Made by a program: the position numbers and the translations under genes
Shown here: positions 12,026 through 22,728 of the stretch, in pieces
Layout of the letters: each line of letters starts with the position of its first letter
How positions within the stretch are numbered: the stretch's first letter is position 1
The notes under the pieces: generated by a model
Told to the model about the DNA's origin: nothing
What the model saw: the letters and a program-made list of their open reading frames with translations, nothing else
The model's database searches: none
NCBI GenBank assembly: GCA_036873135.1
Contig: JAPTYO010000004.1
Coordinates: 38,039,105-38,103,104, forward strand
From: Clarkia xantiana subsp. parviflora
Lineage: Eukaryota > Streptophyta > Magnoliopsida > Myrtales > Onagraceae
Direction of reading: 5' to 3'
DNA length: 64,000 nucleotides

Positions 12026-12700
12026 ACGTTGGCTAAGCTCCAATTTGTTGTAGTGTATATACGTTTTTTTTCTTCTAACAATTATATAGGTTTTGTTGAG
12101 TTTTAATGTCGATGTGGAGGAAGTTGATTGGAGGAAGAGGCTTATGTGGAAGCTTTATAGAGTTTCATTTATTCTTTTAGAGAAGACACGTGGCAGCAAA
12201 GAGAGTAGTAAAAATGATGACATGGCAGTATAAGAATACTCTACTCTCTTTCCTCCTCCCTTGATAGATTAATCATGCGACTTCCATCTTCTAAATAAAT
12301 GCACGGACCTCATGATAAAGACCCTTTGACTTATTTACCCTCCACTAGTAGTGGAGACGATGCGAATACTAAAATGTGTTGGAGAGGTTAAAATTGTCCA
12401 TTTTACAATGTTCGCTGCACGACACGTGCATCTCTTAAGTTTCTTCTGGAGCCGCTAAAAAACCAGTCAAATTAAAGGTGCTCCGCACGGGTTCATTATT
12501 ATCTTTACTAATTTTATATTATTTATATATTAGGGTTAAGAACAATATGGGCCTGAATGTTTGCCCATGTTGCCAAAATGAGTCTAAATTGAAAAAACGT
12601 ATAATTATGGGTCTGAATTTTGAGTTTTGTTGATAATCGAGTTTCCATCCAAATTTGCTGTTAAATGTAACAGAAATACGTGAAATGACAAAATTACCCT

Positions 12701-13946
12701 TGTAAACACCTAATTTTGGACAACGCGCGACGCGTGACATGTGGCGTGCTAAATGAGGAAATGTCTAAATATGACAAGTCGAGAAGCTTCCAAGAATGCT
12801 CTAGTTCAAAACTAGGATAGTTTATATATTTAATGCAGTGTATATTTTCTGAATATTTGTATTAAGTATTTAGAATATTTAGAGTATATTAGGAGAATAA
12901 ATCAATATGATTTACTGCTTAGATTAGACTAGCCTAGACACTATATATAGTGGTCTATGTTTACATCGTAAAGGGGGTGGCATCGACGGAAGAAAAAAAC
13001 AACACAGAGAAAAGATGAAGAAATAAAGATTCTTGTTTGGTTTGGTTTCATTTGGTTTCGTATAACATTATTATTATTATAATTGAGTCTTCTTCCTCAA
13101 TTCATGTACAGAGTTCCTTATCATCTGCAAGCCCCCCATCGTGCCCAGCAAGGTCCGAGCGATCCATCATCCCCGTTCTGCTCGTCGATTTCAACAATCG
13201 GCCCATTCGCTCCAGTTCACCGGTGTCCAACCCAGCAGCCACCTATTGCTCCAGCTCCACCTCTGTTCATATGTGGCGCTCAAATATGTGACACCACCAT
13301 CACCATTGGAAGCCAGCAAGAATCATCGCAGTAGAAGAACGTGGAATTATCTTTACGGAAGGTTAGTGGAGAAACCTGCAACACTTAATTAAAGGTTCAT
13401 ACATATTCATGCTTCTGTTTGGTGGTATATAACATGCATGAATTGGATTTAATTAAAAGGTTCTTCCCTATGTTACTTATCCCTATGTTTGCTATGTTAC
13501 ATAACCCTAAACTCTAATTCTAAAAACCAAACTTAAGCAACCCATGATTGTCGTAATCCTAATTAGAGCAGTACTCAATTCTATAGCTTCATGTTTATCT
13601 TATTTTAGATTTATTTTAATCTTCCATGTATTTTTAGGTCATACTGTACTAGATAATTTAGAATATGATTTTATGGTAAGATAATTAGAAATAGATATTG
13701 ACGTAGCAAATAAAGTGAATTGAGTACCGAAAGGGTGTAATTAAAGATCTATATTTTTAATTCGTAATAGAATCCCCGAACTTGAATTTCTGATCGTAGA
13801 CCGATTTAATACCTAGGTGTTTAATTCGTTATTCACTTAGGTAATTTAGGATTCTAGTTAGCCTTTATTAACTAGTGACGACTCTTTTCAAAATCCACGT
13901 TTTTCAAAACGTAATTCGCCGTAGGTCGGATTTTTAGGGTCTGACA
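12701..13946 (+). repeat. 5' LTR of the LARD-like element
   Basis: 1,246 bp, tgtaaacacc to ggtctgaca. It contains overlapping open frames of about 84 codons that recur identically in the other LTR and look non-coding. The Pro/Ser-rich reading at 13037-13334 has no recognisable domain. Confidence 0.9.
12941..12950 (+). promoter_or_regulatory. TATA-like box in the LARD LTR
   Basis: The sequence ctatatatag lies within the perfect palindrome cactatatatagtg, about 240 bp into the LTR. The same palindrome occurs in the 3' LTR near 19559. This is a plausible promoter. Its position fits, but there is no expression evidence. Confidence 0.5.
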
Positions 13947-13949
13947 ATT

Positions 13950-13967
13950 TGGCGACTCTGCTGGGGA
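13950..13967 (+). other. primer-binding-site-like motif of the LARD element
   Basis: The sequence tggcgactctgctgggga begins three bases after the LTR with TGG, the complement of a tRNA CCA tail. It is not the tRNA-Met type seen in the copia elements here. From memory it resembles the tRNA-Arg-type site of Ogre/Tat elements; I could not verify this. Confidence 0.6.
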
Positions 13968-14399
13968 AGATTTAGAGGGTTCGGGCTCAGTATGTTCACT
14001 TTTTGCCATGTTAGAATTTTGTAATTTTTATTTTTATTTCACAGATCTAACTTGTTTTTTTTGTGATTTCAGGTGTGGAGTTAAGTTTTTATTATGACTA
14101 ACTATTTTTCTTTATTATGTATGTATTATTTAAATTTGCACACACCCACTTTAGTGTAATCTCCAAAACGCCAAAAACCCAGGGCGACTAGGAACCCCGG
14201 AGGTTTAGTACGGTACGACCGGAGCGGCTGGGCCGCCGGTACGGCTCGGAAAAATTCTACTCGCTTGTGAAGGTCTTATGATCCCTATGATGGGGTGAGG
14301 AAACCGCCTTGTCGGGAACCTGTCAGTGGAACCTACCTTGTAGAGCAAAGCCACACATTTTTTACCCCCCTAACATGATCTGTTTTTTTGTTGTAAATG

Positions 14400-15400
14400 T
14401 TATCGTGCATTCGTCTCATTGCATTTTTTTTTAAAGAACAAAAAAAAAACTTTTTCAGCTAAGTAGTTAGTCATTTAGAAATTTTATTTACGAACATGCA
14501 TTTTGTATGCATTGTTTTTTTTTTTAAAAAAAAAAAAACCTCTTACCTGAATTTTTTTTTTAATTTCAAACTTGTGTTTCATACGCATTATTTTTTTTTT
14601 AAAAAATCTTCAGGTAAGTTGTGATTTTTGTTAGCGCGTCGCACATAAAAAAAAACATTTTTGGAAATTTTAATTCCCCTTTAGCTATTAGAGCTTCTAA
14701 TTTCGAACGTGCATTCCACATGCATCATTTCAAAAACTTTTTACCTGAATTGTTTTATTTTAAATAATGCATCCAGTATGCATTAATTTAAAAAAACTTT
14801 TTAGATAAATAGTAAGCTCTCTTAGTTTTAGGGCTCTTTGTTGAAAAACCTTTTACCTGAAATTTTTAATCAAAAAACGTGCATATCATACACATTATTT
14901 TTCGGAAAAACCTTTCAGGCAAATTGTAATTTTTCTTAGTTGTAGAACTTTCATTTTTAAGTTTGCATCTTGTACTTATTTTTTTTTTTTGTGCATCTCA
15001 TATGCATTTTTTTTTTTAAAAAAAATTCACTTGTTTTTTTTTAATTTTGAGCAACTAGGATGCATTGATTTTTTTTTCCTCATAAAAAAAAAAACAAAAA
15101 AATTCAGGTAACTTGTAAGTTTTCTCAACTGTACAACTTTCACCTCATGTACATCTCATAGGCATTGTTTTAGGAAAAACGATTCTTTTTTTTTAGATTG
15201 TAAATCTTCTCTTAGTTGTTGAGCTTCTAATTCCAAACATGCATTGCATTTGCATTTGTTTTTAAAAAAATTCACCTGGATTTTTCATTTTGTACAAACA
15301 CTCCATATGTGTCATTCAGGTAAACCGGTTGTAAGTCGTAAGTTTCTTAGCAGTAGAACTTTAACTTTCGAGCATGCATGAGCATTTAAAAAAAAAAATC
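14400..15400 (+). repeat. degenerate ~100-bp tandem repeats, T/A-rich, in the LARD interior
   Basis: About nine diverged units, each with a gcatttcatatgcatt-like block, a T run, an A run, and then a caggtaaattgtaa-like block followed by cttagttgtagagctt. No coding frame. This is probably an old satellite-like expansion. Confidence 0.6.
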
Positions 15401-17050
15401 AAAGTGTCATTCGTTTTTATCCAAGGTGTATTGCACTTTTTCAGCAAGATCGTCTCAACCTTTGCATGAGCTAGCGTTTTGAAAAAGAGATTTGATTCTG
15501 ATTTTGATTTTTTTGAAAAAACAGTTTAAATGTTTAGTTGAGTGTGACTATTCGAGCTTAAACAAAGGACGAGAAAATCCTTTTGAAAAAAACTTCATTT
15601 TGAACATCTACGTGCGTTCGAGCCAGATAGTACACTCAGCGAACTCATTAAACTCCAAACTAGTGCAAAACACCTTAGATCATAAATTTTGATTCTTTCT
15701 GAAATGTAATCAAAATTATGAAATGAATGACATTAGAAGTTTTCCGAAAACTCATGCATGACTCATTTGATTCTTTATGCTAATTTTCATGTCTGGTCTT
15801 CTCAGGTACTATTGGATAAGGCATCCGGTACATATAAGTTCTGTCGACCAAATGAGGCAGCCAAAAAAACATGCAGTCATCCAGTTGCACGAAGAACAAA
15901 TTGCACACTCAGGATATCCAACGCTCAGGTACGATGAATTGTACTTGATTTTTCCTTGAGATTTGAGTGTCCCTACTCTTTTTGCAGATCAGACGACCAC
16001 TTCGACGAGGTTGCAACCACGTGAAATGTGACTGCTCCAAAGAACTTACATGTCAAAATTCCACCTACCATATGTGGAATTCATAAGCATCCACAAACCA
16101 AGCCGTACATCCGTTTTACGGTGAGGTTTAAGCCGGTCAGTGGTAACCAAGGGGCATCTCACGTTAAGATCAGACATGTCCGAAGATGGAAAATATCAAA
16201 AGATCATCAAGCGTCCCCAGAAGATTAATGTGCCGATCAATGATCGTTTGAGATGTCAAGCAAATGAAGCATTATTGTTTGTGCCTTCCGTCAGAGGTTC
16301 AGGGGCATTTACTTTCCGGCAGGTGTTCATATACAAGTTGTGATTTCTAGATGGAGCAGGAAAATCAGGACATGCAATAGATCCATTCACATATGGAGCA
16401 AATTTCCATTAAAGATGTCAGGCACCCAGGTAAGAGAAGTCGTGATCAATTTTCTCTCCGAATTTTTTTTTTCCTTACTCATTGTGCAGCTCGGATAATC
16501 ATCCAAATCAAAGCCCCTGAAGAGCACATCTCGTGCGCGGCCCTTTGCTCGCCGCAAGCTGTCGAATTTATCCCAGATACCTCATGCGATATCTATGCCC
16601 AAATTTACCATTTGCGGACTACTGTGCCAAACTCAACACCATCCATGTGTGTTCATTGGCCATGCCATTCATCCTGCATGCGACGAGCCTAACCCGATAG
16701 GTGCTAGCCATGGGGCATCCCTAGACGAGATTGAGCAATAGCCGGGGCACTTGAGAAGCCAAGATTAGAAATCACTGTCTACGTCATCCATTGGTTGTAA
16801 GGTCCATCCAGGGCGTCGACACGATCAACCTATTTTGACTCAATCAGGTGAGTCCTTCTCTAGAAGATGTTTTGAATTAGAAATTTCAGATTTGCCACTA
16901 GGGGCACGTACATAATTTTTGTTGATTATTTTCCCTAAATTTTCGTTTAAAAAAAAAAGCAAAAAAAAAAAAAAAAGGAGATTCTATGGATAAAGGATCT
17001 AATTGATAGAGAAAGCTGGCAAAAAAAAAAAAGCAAAAGCAAAAAATTTT
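15401..17050. other. LARD interior, single-copy-like stretch without a gene
   Basis: It contains several frames of 60-100 codons (for example 16393-16692) without domain signatures, plus A-rich runs near 16945-17040. I see no gag, protease or RT motif in any frame. Confidence 0.5.
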
Positions 17051-17755
17051 AGGGTCACAGCCGCCCTTTAATTGGCTACCGATAAAAATAAAGAGAGTGC
17101 TCATGCATATTTTGTGAGATCAGGGTCACAGTTGTCCCTAAATCAACTACAGATAAAAAAGGTCACAGTCGTCCCTAAAACGACTACAAAGAAAGGGCCA
17201 CAGCCACCCTTCAAATGGCTACAGATAAAGAGCGCTCCTGCAACATCAAAAGCGGGAAATAGGTGAAAGGGCCACGGCCACCCTCCAAACGGCTACAAAT
17301 ATAAGAGTGACCCCGCGAACCCTGTGAGGGCGGGAGAATAAGGGTCACAGCCACCCTTAAAATGGCTACACAAAAAGAGTGATCTCGCGAAACCGGTGAG
17401 GGCGGGAAAATAAAAGAAAGGGTCACAGTCGTCCCTCAAACGGCTACAGTCAAAAGAGCGATTCTGAAACATCGATGGCGGATATTAAGTGAAAGGGCCA
17501 GAACCACCCTCAAAATGGTTACATACAAAGAGTGTTTCCCGGATCAGAGACGAGGAATGAAGGGCCACAGCCACCCTCCAAATGGCTACAATCAAAAGAG
17601 TTCCCGCAACATTGAAGACGGTGAGGAAAAGGTCACAGTTACCCTCCAAATGGCTACAAATATTCCCGCATCGAGGCGGAAAATGAAGTACGGGTCACAG
17701 CCACCGTTTAATTGGCTACCAAATAAAGAGTGCTTCCGCTAGGTTGAAAACCCGA
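17051..17755 (+). repeat. eleven-copy diverged tandem array (gggtcacagccaccct-type)
   Basis: Units of about 35-78 bp, each starting gg(g)tcacag or ggccacag, then ccaccct, then aatggctaca, most followed by a gcggg-type block. I count eleven copies. Spacer parts vary in length, so this is a diverged minisatellite, not a CRISPR array. Confidence 0.75.
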
Positions 17756-18031
17756 AAGGGCGGCCTAGGCAAAATCAGGAAATGAGAGGCATGGTTGCAA
17801 GTTCAGAAATTGCAATCATGGCAAAAGGAGAGAAAATAAAAAACCGAGGGGCACGGTCGAAAATCTCTCAATCGGCCGTGGCAAAAGGAAAGAAAATGAG
17901 AGATTTAAAAAAAAAAAAAAGATGAAGAAGAAAAAAGAAAAAAGAGAAAGATCCCGCTAGGTTGTCGCACAATGCACAATTTAGGCAAAAATTAGGGACA
18001 AACATTCATACGCAAGCAGCGTCTTCCAGAG

Positions 18032-18212
18032 TCAACTTCACGGCAAGCGAGACGGTTACAGTCTGCTCTCGCAGGTCGCATTCCAAGGATGAGTAGGACT
18101 GTTACAGTCTGTTCCTACGAGTCAACTTCAGGGTAAGCGGGACGGTTGGAGTCTGTTCTCGCAAGTCACCATTCAAGGATGAGTAGGACTGTTACAGTCT
18201 GTTCCTACAAGT
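18032..18212 (+). repeat. two-copy ~90-bp tandem repeat
   Basis: The motif ggatgagtaggactgttac recurs at 18088 and 18178, and agtctg(c/t)tctcgca recurs at 18060 and 18150, so the period is 90 bp. Confidence 0.7.
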
Positions 18213-18295
18213 CACAACCGATAATCAGGATTTGATGTTTTCCAGCTTCCTGAGAGTCAACCCCGACGAACGAAGCCTTAGTATTCAGCCTTCGC

Positions 18296-19165
18296 AAGTC
18301 ACGCCACTAGAGGCACTTCTCCAACGGACGCCACTAGAGGCTCTTCTCCGACATACGCCGCTAGAGGCATCGCCAAAGGGTTTCCGGTACAGTCTGACGT
18401 AGAGGTCTTCTATTACCACTCGCCACTAGAGGCATCACCAAAGGGTCTCCGGTACGGTCTGACGTAGAGGTCTTCCGCCACCAGAGATATCACCAGAGGT
18501 TTCCCGGTACGGTCTGACGTAGAGGTCTTCCGTTACCACTCGCCACTAGAGGCATCACCAAAGGGTCTCCGGTACGGTCTGACGTAGAGGTCTTCCGCCA
18601 CCAGAGATATCACCAGAGGTTTTCCGGTACGGTCTGACGTAGAGGTCTTCCGTTACCACTCGCCACTAGAGGCATCGCCAAAGGGTCTCCGGTACGGTCT
18701 GACGTAGAGGTCTGCCGCCACCAGAGATATCACCAGAGGTTTTCCGGTACGGTCTGACGTAGAGGTCTTCCGTTACCACTCGCCACTAGAGGCATCACCA
18801 AAGGTTCTCCGGTACGGTCTGACGTAGAGGTCTTTCGCCACCAGAGATATCACCAGAGGTTTTCCGATACGGTCTGACGTAGAGGTTTTTCCGTTACCAC
18901 TCGCCACTAGAGGCGTCACCAGAGGTTGTTGGTACTATTTGACGTAGAGGTCTTCTGTTACCAATCATCACTAAAGGTTTTACTTTATTGCAAGCCACTG
19001 GAGGCTTTTCCTTGTCGCTCGCCACTGGAGGCAACGTCGATTGATGTTTTACTTTACTGCACGCCACTGGAGGCTTTACTTTTCCGCACGCCACTGGAGG
19101 CTTTACTTTTTCGCACGCCACTGGAGGCACTGCCAACAGGGGCACCGCCGATAGAGGCTCTACTT
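18296..19165 (+). repeat. higher-order tandem array in the LARD interior (120-bp dimers of ~60-bp monomers)
   Basis: The block cgccactagaggcatc starts at 18421, 18541, 18661 and 18781, an exact 120-bp period. Each 120-bp unit is two related halves, both ending in ggtctgacgtagaggtct. Partial units flank it, and a shorter 27-bp variant (acgccactggaggcttta) follows near 19030-19130. The period suggests unequal exchange or replication slippage. Confidence 0.8.
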
Positions 19166-19304
19166 TTTTTGCACTTTCCGAAATAAGCCAGGAGTTTCCT
19201 TGAAGATTCGAAGACTCAAAAGATAGACAGACTTCTCATCCAAAATTCGGTGTTTCCTTGTCTTTGGACGAATCCCCTCGAACATGTTCTACGAGAATCC
19301 GCCC

Positions 19305-19318
19305 AAAGAGGGGCAAAC
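19305..19318 (+). other. polypurine tract of the LARD element
   Basis: The sequence aaagaggggcaaac directly precedes the 3' LTR, the usual plus-strand priming site. It confirms the plus orientation. Confidence 0.75.
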
Positions 19319-20562
19319 TGTAAACACCTAATTTTGGACAACGCGCGACGCGTGACATGTGGCGTGCTAAATGAGGAAATGTCTAAATATGACAAGTCGA
19401 GAAGCTTCCAAGAATGCTCTAGTGCAAAACTAGGATAGTTTATATATTTAATGCAGTGTATATTTTCTGAATATTTGTATTAAGTATTTAGAATATTTAG
19501 AATATATTAGGAGAATAAATCAATATGATTTACTGCTTAGATTAGACTAGCCTAGACACTATATATAGTGGTCTATGTTTACATCGTAAAGGGGGTGGCA
19601 TCGACGGAAGAAAAAAACAACACAGAGAAAAGATGAAGAAATAAAGATTCTTGTTTGGTTTGGTTTCATTTGGTTTCGTATAACATTATTATTATTATAA
19701 TTGAGTCTTCTTCCTCAATTCATGTACAGAGTTCCTTATCATCTGCAAGCCCCCCATCGTGCCCAGCAAGGTCCGAGCGATCCATCATCCCCGTTCTGCT
19801 CGTCGATTTCAACAATCGGCCCATTCGCTCCAGTTCACCGGTGTCCAACCCAGCAGCCACCTATTGCTCCAGCTCCACCTCTGTTCATATGTGGCGCTCA
19901 AATATGTGACACCACCATCACCATTGGAAGCCAGCAAGAATCATCGCAGTAGAAGAACGTGGAATTATCTTTACGGAAGGTTAGTGGAGAAACCTGCAAC
20001 ACTTAATTAAAGGTTCATACATATTCATGCTTCTGTTTGGTGGTATATAACATGCATGAATTGGATTTAATTAAAAGGTTCTTCCCTATGTTACTTATCC
20101 CTATGTTTGCTATGTTACATAACCCTAAACTCTAATTCTAAAAACCAAACTTAAGCAACCCATGATTGTCGTAATCCTAATTAGAGCAGTACTCAATTCT
20201 ATAGCTTCATGTTTATCTTATTTTAGATTTATTTTAATCTTCCATGTATTTTTAGGTCATACTGTACTAGATAATTTAGAATATGATTTTATGGTAAGAT
20301 AATTAGAAATAGATATTGACGTAGCAAATAAAGTGAATTGAGTACCGAAAGGGCGTAATTAAAGATCTATATTTTTAATTCGTAATAGAACCCCCGAACT
20401 TGAATTTCTGATCGTAGACCGATTTAATACCTAGGTTTTTAATTCGTTATTCACTTAGGTAATTTAGGATTCTAGTTAGCCTTTATTAACTAGTGGCGAC
20501 TCTTTTCAAAATCCACGTTTTCAAAACGTAATTCGCCATAGGTCGGATTTTTAGGTCTGACA
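19319..20562 (+). repeat. 3' LTR of the LARD-like element
   Basis: 1,244 bp, about 99.3 percent identical to the 5' LTR by eye. Followed by accct, the second copy of the target duplication. Confidence 0.9.
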
Positions 20563-20640
20563 ACCCTTTTGCAATTATTATACAATTTATCAGTTTAATT
20601 AATGAAATGTGAAATGTCTAAAATACCCCTGCATACTAAT

Positions 20641-20877
20641 TATGCCCTAAGGCCACCACGGCCACCGCCACCGACCACCACCCTAGCTCCGGCGACCACC
20701 ACTCCAGCTCCGGCGACCACCACCCCAGCTCCGGCGACCCAAAAAGCTCCGATCGGAGCTTTGTGGCCCCGATTCGGAGCTTTTTTGGTCGCCGGAGATG
20801 GGTGGTGGTCGCCGGAGCCGGGTGGTGGTGGTCGCCGGAGCCGGGTGGTGGTGGTCGCCGGAGCTGTGGTGGCTTAA
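20641..20877. repeat. palindromic GC-rich core of foldback element 2
   Basis: The left half repeats agctccggcgaccaccac. The right half repeats its complement, gtggtggtcgccggagc, around the centre gctccgatcggagc. The open frames through it (PATTTPAP, GGGGRRS) are repeat translations. Confidence 0.8.
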
Positions 20878-21095
20878 AGGATATTTTCGTCTTTTTAGGT
20901 CAAACATGTGAGGGACACACTCAGGTCAAAGGGCATTTTCGAGTTTTCAAATTATTTTCCGTCACTTTTAACAGAAAAAATAGACGGAGACCTCACTTAT
21001 ACACAAAACTCAAAATTCAAGCCCTTAATAATACGTTTTTTCAATTCAGACCCCTTTTGGCAACATGGGCAAACATTCAGGCCCCTATTGTGTTT

Positions 21096-21190
21096 ACAAG
21101 GAAATGTAATATTACTATATTACACTATTCCTAAATTACATAGTTTCCCTTTTTGCTATTTCCTAATCTGTGTTTTATTCCTTTCTGACA
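21096..21190 (-). repeat. truncated 3' LTR of copia element 2
   Basis: Matches the right-hand 95 bp of the 180-bp LTR at 25875-26054 (aggaaatgtaatatta to tttctgaca). The outer 85 bp are missing at the junction with the foldback terminus. Confidence 0.8.
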
Positions 21191-21199
21191 CTCCCCCTC

Positions 21200-22728
21200 A
21201 AGTTGAGTAGTGGGATTCCCGATGCTCAACTTGTCCAGAATGTTTCTGAAGACCTTTCCGTTTACAGACTTCGTTAGGATATCAGCTAGTTGATCTTCAG
21301 ACCGTACGAATGGTAGTTCTACCACTCTGTTTACTATATTATCCTTGGCGAAGTGTTTGTTTATCTCCACATGCTTCATATTGTCATGTTGCACTGGATT
21401 CTCGGAGATGCGAATAGCTGCTTTATTATCGCACATGATCTTGGTTGGAACCGATGGAGGGAACCCGATTTCCGTGAGCAACTTTCGCAGCCACAATACT
21501 TCTTTGATCCCTTGTACTATTGCTCGATATTCTGCCTCTGCACTAGACAGTGAAACTGCTTTTTGTTTTTACTTCTCCAAGTGACTAGGTTTCCTCCTAC
21601 TAAGGTGAAGTATCCATAAGTTGATCTTCGATCCACAAGGTATCCCGCCCAATCCTCATCGGTGTATCCTTGTACCTCTAAGTGCCCATTCGTCTTGAAC
21701 AGCACCCCATCACCCGTTGTCCCCTTCAAGTACCGTACGATTCGTCGTGCTGCCTCCATGTGATCTACTTGAGGCTGATGCATAAACTGGCTTACTATCC
21801 CTACTGCATATGCAATGTCTGGACGTGTATGTGATAGGTAGATAAGGTATTGCTCCTTGTCTGCCAATTCTGTCCCTTCCACAATCCGGAGTTTATGATT
21901 TACTACAATCGGTATATCAACCGGTTTGCAGTCAATCATCCCTGTTTATGCCAGCAAATCCAAAACATACTTCTTTTGGCATATGAAAATTCCACGTTCT
22001 GACCGTAGCACTTCGATTCCGAGAAAATACTTCAGTATCCCTAGATCCTTCATCTCAAACTCTTTGAACAAATTTCCCCTCAGCCTCTGTATTTCTTCTA
22101 CATCGTTCCCTGTAATGGTCATATCATCAACATATATAATCAAACAAGTTACGAAATTTTGTCGTCGCTTGAGAAACAGAGTATGGTCGGAATTGCTCTG
22201 TTTATATTCATATCCTTTCATGGCTGAAGTAAACCTGCCAAACCAAGTCCGGGTTGACTGTTTGAGGCCATATAGAGTTTTCTTCAGTCGACATACTTTC
22301 CCTGTCCTGAACTTTCCTGTGTACCCAGGAGGAACCTCCATATAAACCTCTTCTTTTAATTTCCCGTGTAGGAAAGCATTCTTCACATCAAACTGATGAA
22401 GCGGCCACCCCTCATTTGCTGCTATTGAGAATAACACCCTGATTGTATGAATTTTGGCTACTGGAGAGAACGTCTCTGAGTAGTCAACGCCATATGTCTG
22501 GGTGTAACCTTTTGCCACTAGTCGAGCCTTATATCGCTCAATAGTTCCATCAGGTTTGTGTTTTATTGTAAACACCCAACGACACCCAACCGGCCTCTTC
22601 CCAGGTGGTAGGGCACACATCTCCCATGTACCACTCTTTACTAGAGCCTTCATCTCCATCTCCATTGCATCTATCCATTTTTCTGACTCCATAGCCTGTT
22701 GTACTGTGGTCGGAATTGCTCGGAACAC
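21200..22728 (-). pseudogene. copia 2 reverse transcriptase and RNase H
   Basis: The RT half (22728-21946) keeps the typical start (GTWEMCALPPGKRPVGCRWV), the central KARLVAKGYTQ and the catalytic YVDDMTITG. RNase H follows in 21939-21517 (TRPDIAYAVG, YTDEDWAGYLVDRRSTYGYF) and 21496-21200 (IMCDNKAAIRISENP, HVEINKHF, SEDQLADILTKS). One in-frame stop lies between RT and RNase H, and a frameshift occurs near 21510 within the RNase H core. The product would copy the RNA into cDNA; this copy cannot. Confidence 0.9.

Larger units (their letters stand above)
4386..12055 (-). mobile_element. CACTA (En/Spm-type) DNA transposon 1, complete
   Basis: The termini are cactacaagagattgg on the left and the complement of cactacaacaaattgg on the right. 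The 3-bp duplication tat is at 4383-4385 and 12056-12058. Length 7.67 kb. Both genes lie on the minus strand: a tnp2-type transposase (7453-11199) and a TNPA-type protein (5440-7302). The left subterminal region has many short acgtt/gttgg motifs, the kind of site that TNPA-type proteins bind in En/Spm. A single nonsense codon in the transposase suggests that it is recently inactive or needs help in trans. Confidence 0.9.
3853..12360 (-). mobile_element. Helitron-like element, minus strand, holding CACTA element 1
   Basis: On the minus strand the left end reads as a Helitron 3' terminus: a GC-rich hairpin (complement of ccgcgctacgcgcgg, 3865-3879), a short spacer, then CTAG (3853-3856) followed by T. 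The proposed 5' end is the TC at 12360, starting tctccactactagtgg. Without the nested CACTA the unit would be about 840 bp and non-autonomous, with no Rep/helicase. The 3' end is good. The 5' end is less sure because the preceding base is not A. Confidence 0.5.
12701..20562 (+). mobile_element. large LTR retrotransposon derivative (LARD-like), no coding capacity
   Basis: Two LTRs (12701-13946 and 19319-20562) start tg and end ca, flanked by the 5-bp duplication accct (12696-12700 and 20563-20567). A primer-site-like TGG motif follows the first LTR and a purine tract precedes the second. The 5.4-kb interior has no gag or pol, only short frames and several tandem arrays. It must be mobilised in trans if at all. 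It sits inside foldback element 2. By eye the LTRs differ at about seven substitutions and two single-base indels, which means a recent insertion. Confidence 0.9.
12533..21095. mobile_element. Mutator-like foldback element 2, split by an LTR element
   Basis: The left terminus (gggttaagaacaatatgg) and the complement of 20980-21095 match over about 110 bp, including the shared motif gcctgaatgtttgcccatg. Remove the nested LTR element and about 700 bp remain, close in size and design to element 1, with the same palindromic GC-rich core (20641-20877). The extreme right end runs into copia LTR sequence, so I cannot read a 9-bp duplication. Confidence 0.75.

Noticed and set aside
13037..13334. Overlapping 83-84-codon frames in the LARD LTR
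   Set aside because: They recur only because the LTR is duplicated. Three overlapping frames, none with domain features.
17051..17755. Possible CRISPR-like repeat/spacer alternation
   Set aside because: Tails are homologous between units and the cores are degenerate; a diverged minisatellite in a LARD explains it.
20602..21134. Plus-strand frames of 91-123 codons at the right end of foldback element 2
   Set aside because: Translations of the palindromic core and TIR; related frames appear on both strands in all three foldback elements.
21926..22345. 139-codon plus-strand frame
   Set aside because: Antisense of the copia 2 RT (YVDDMTITG on the other strand).
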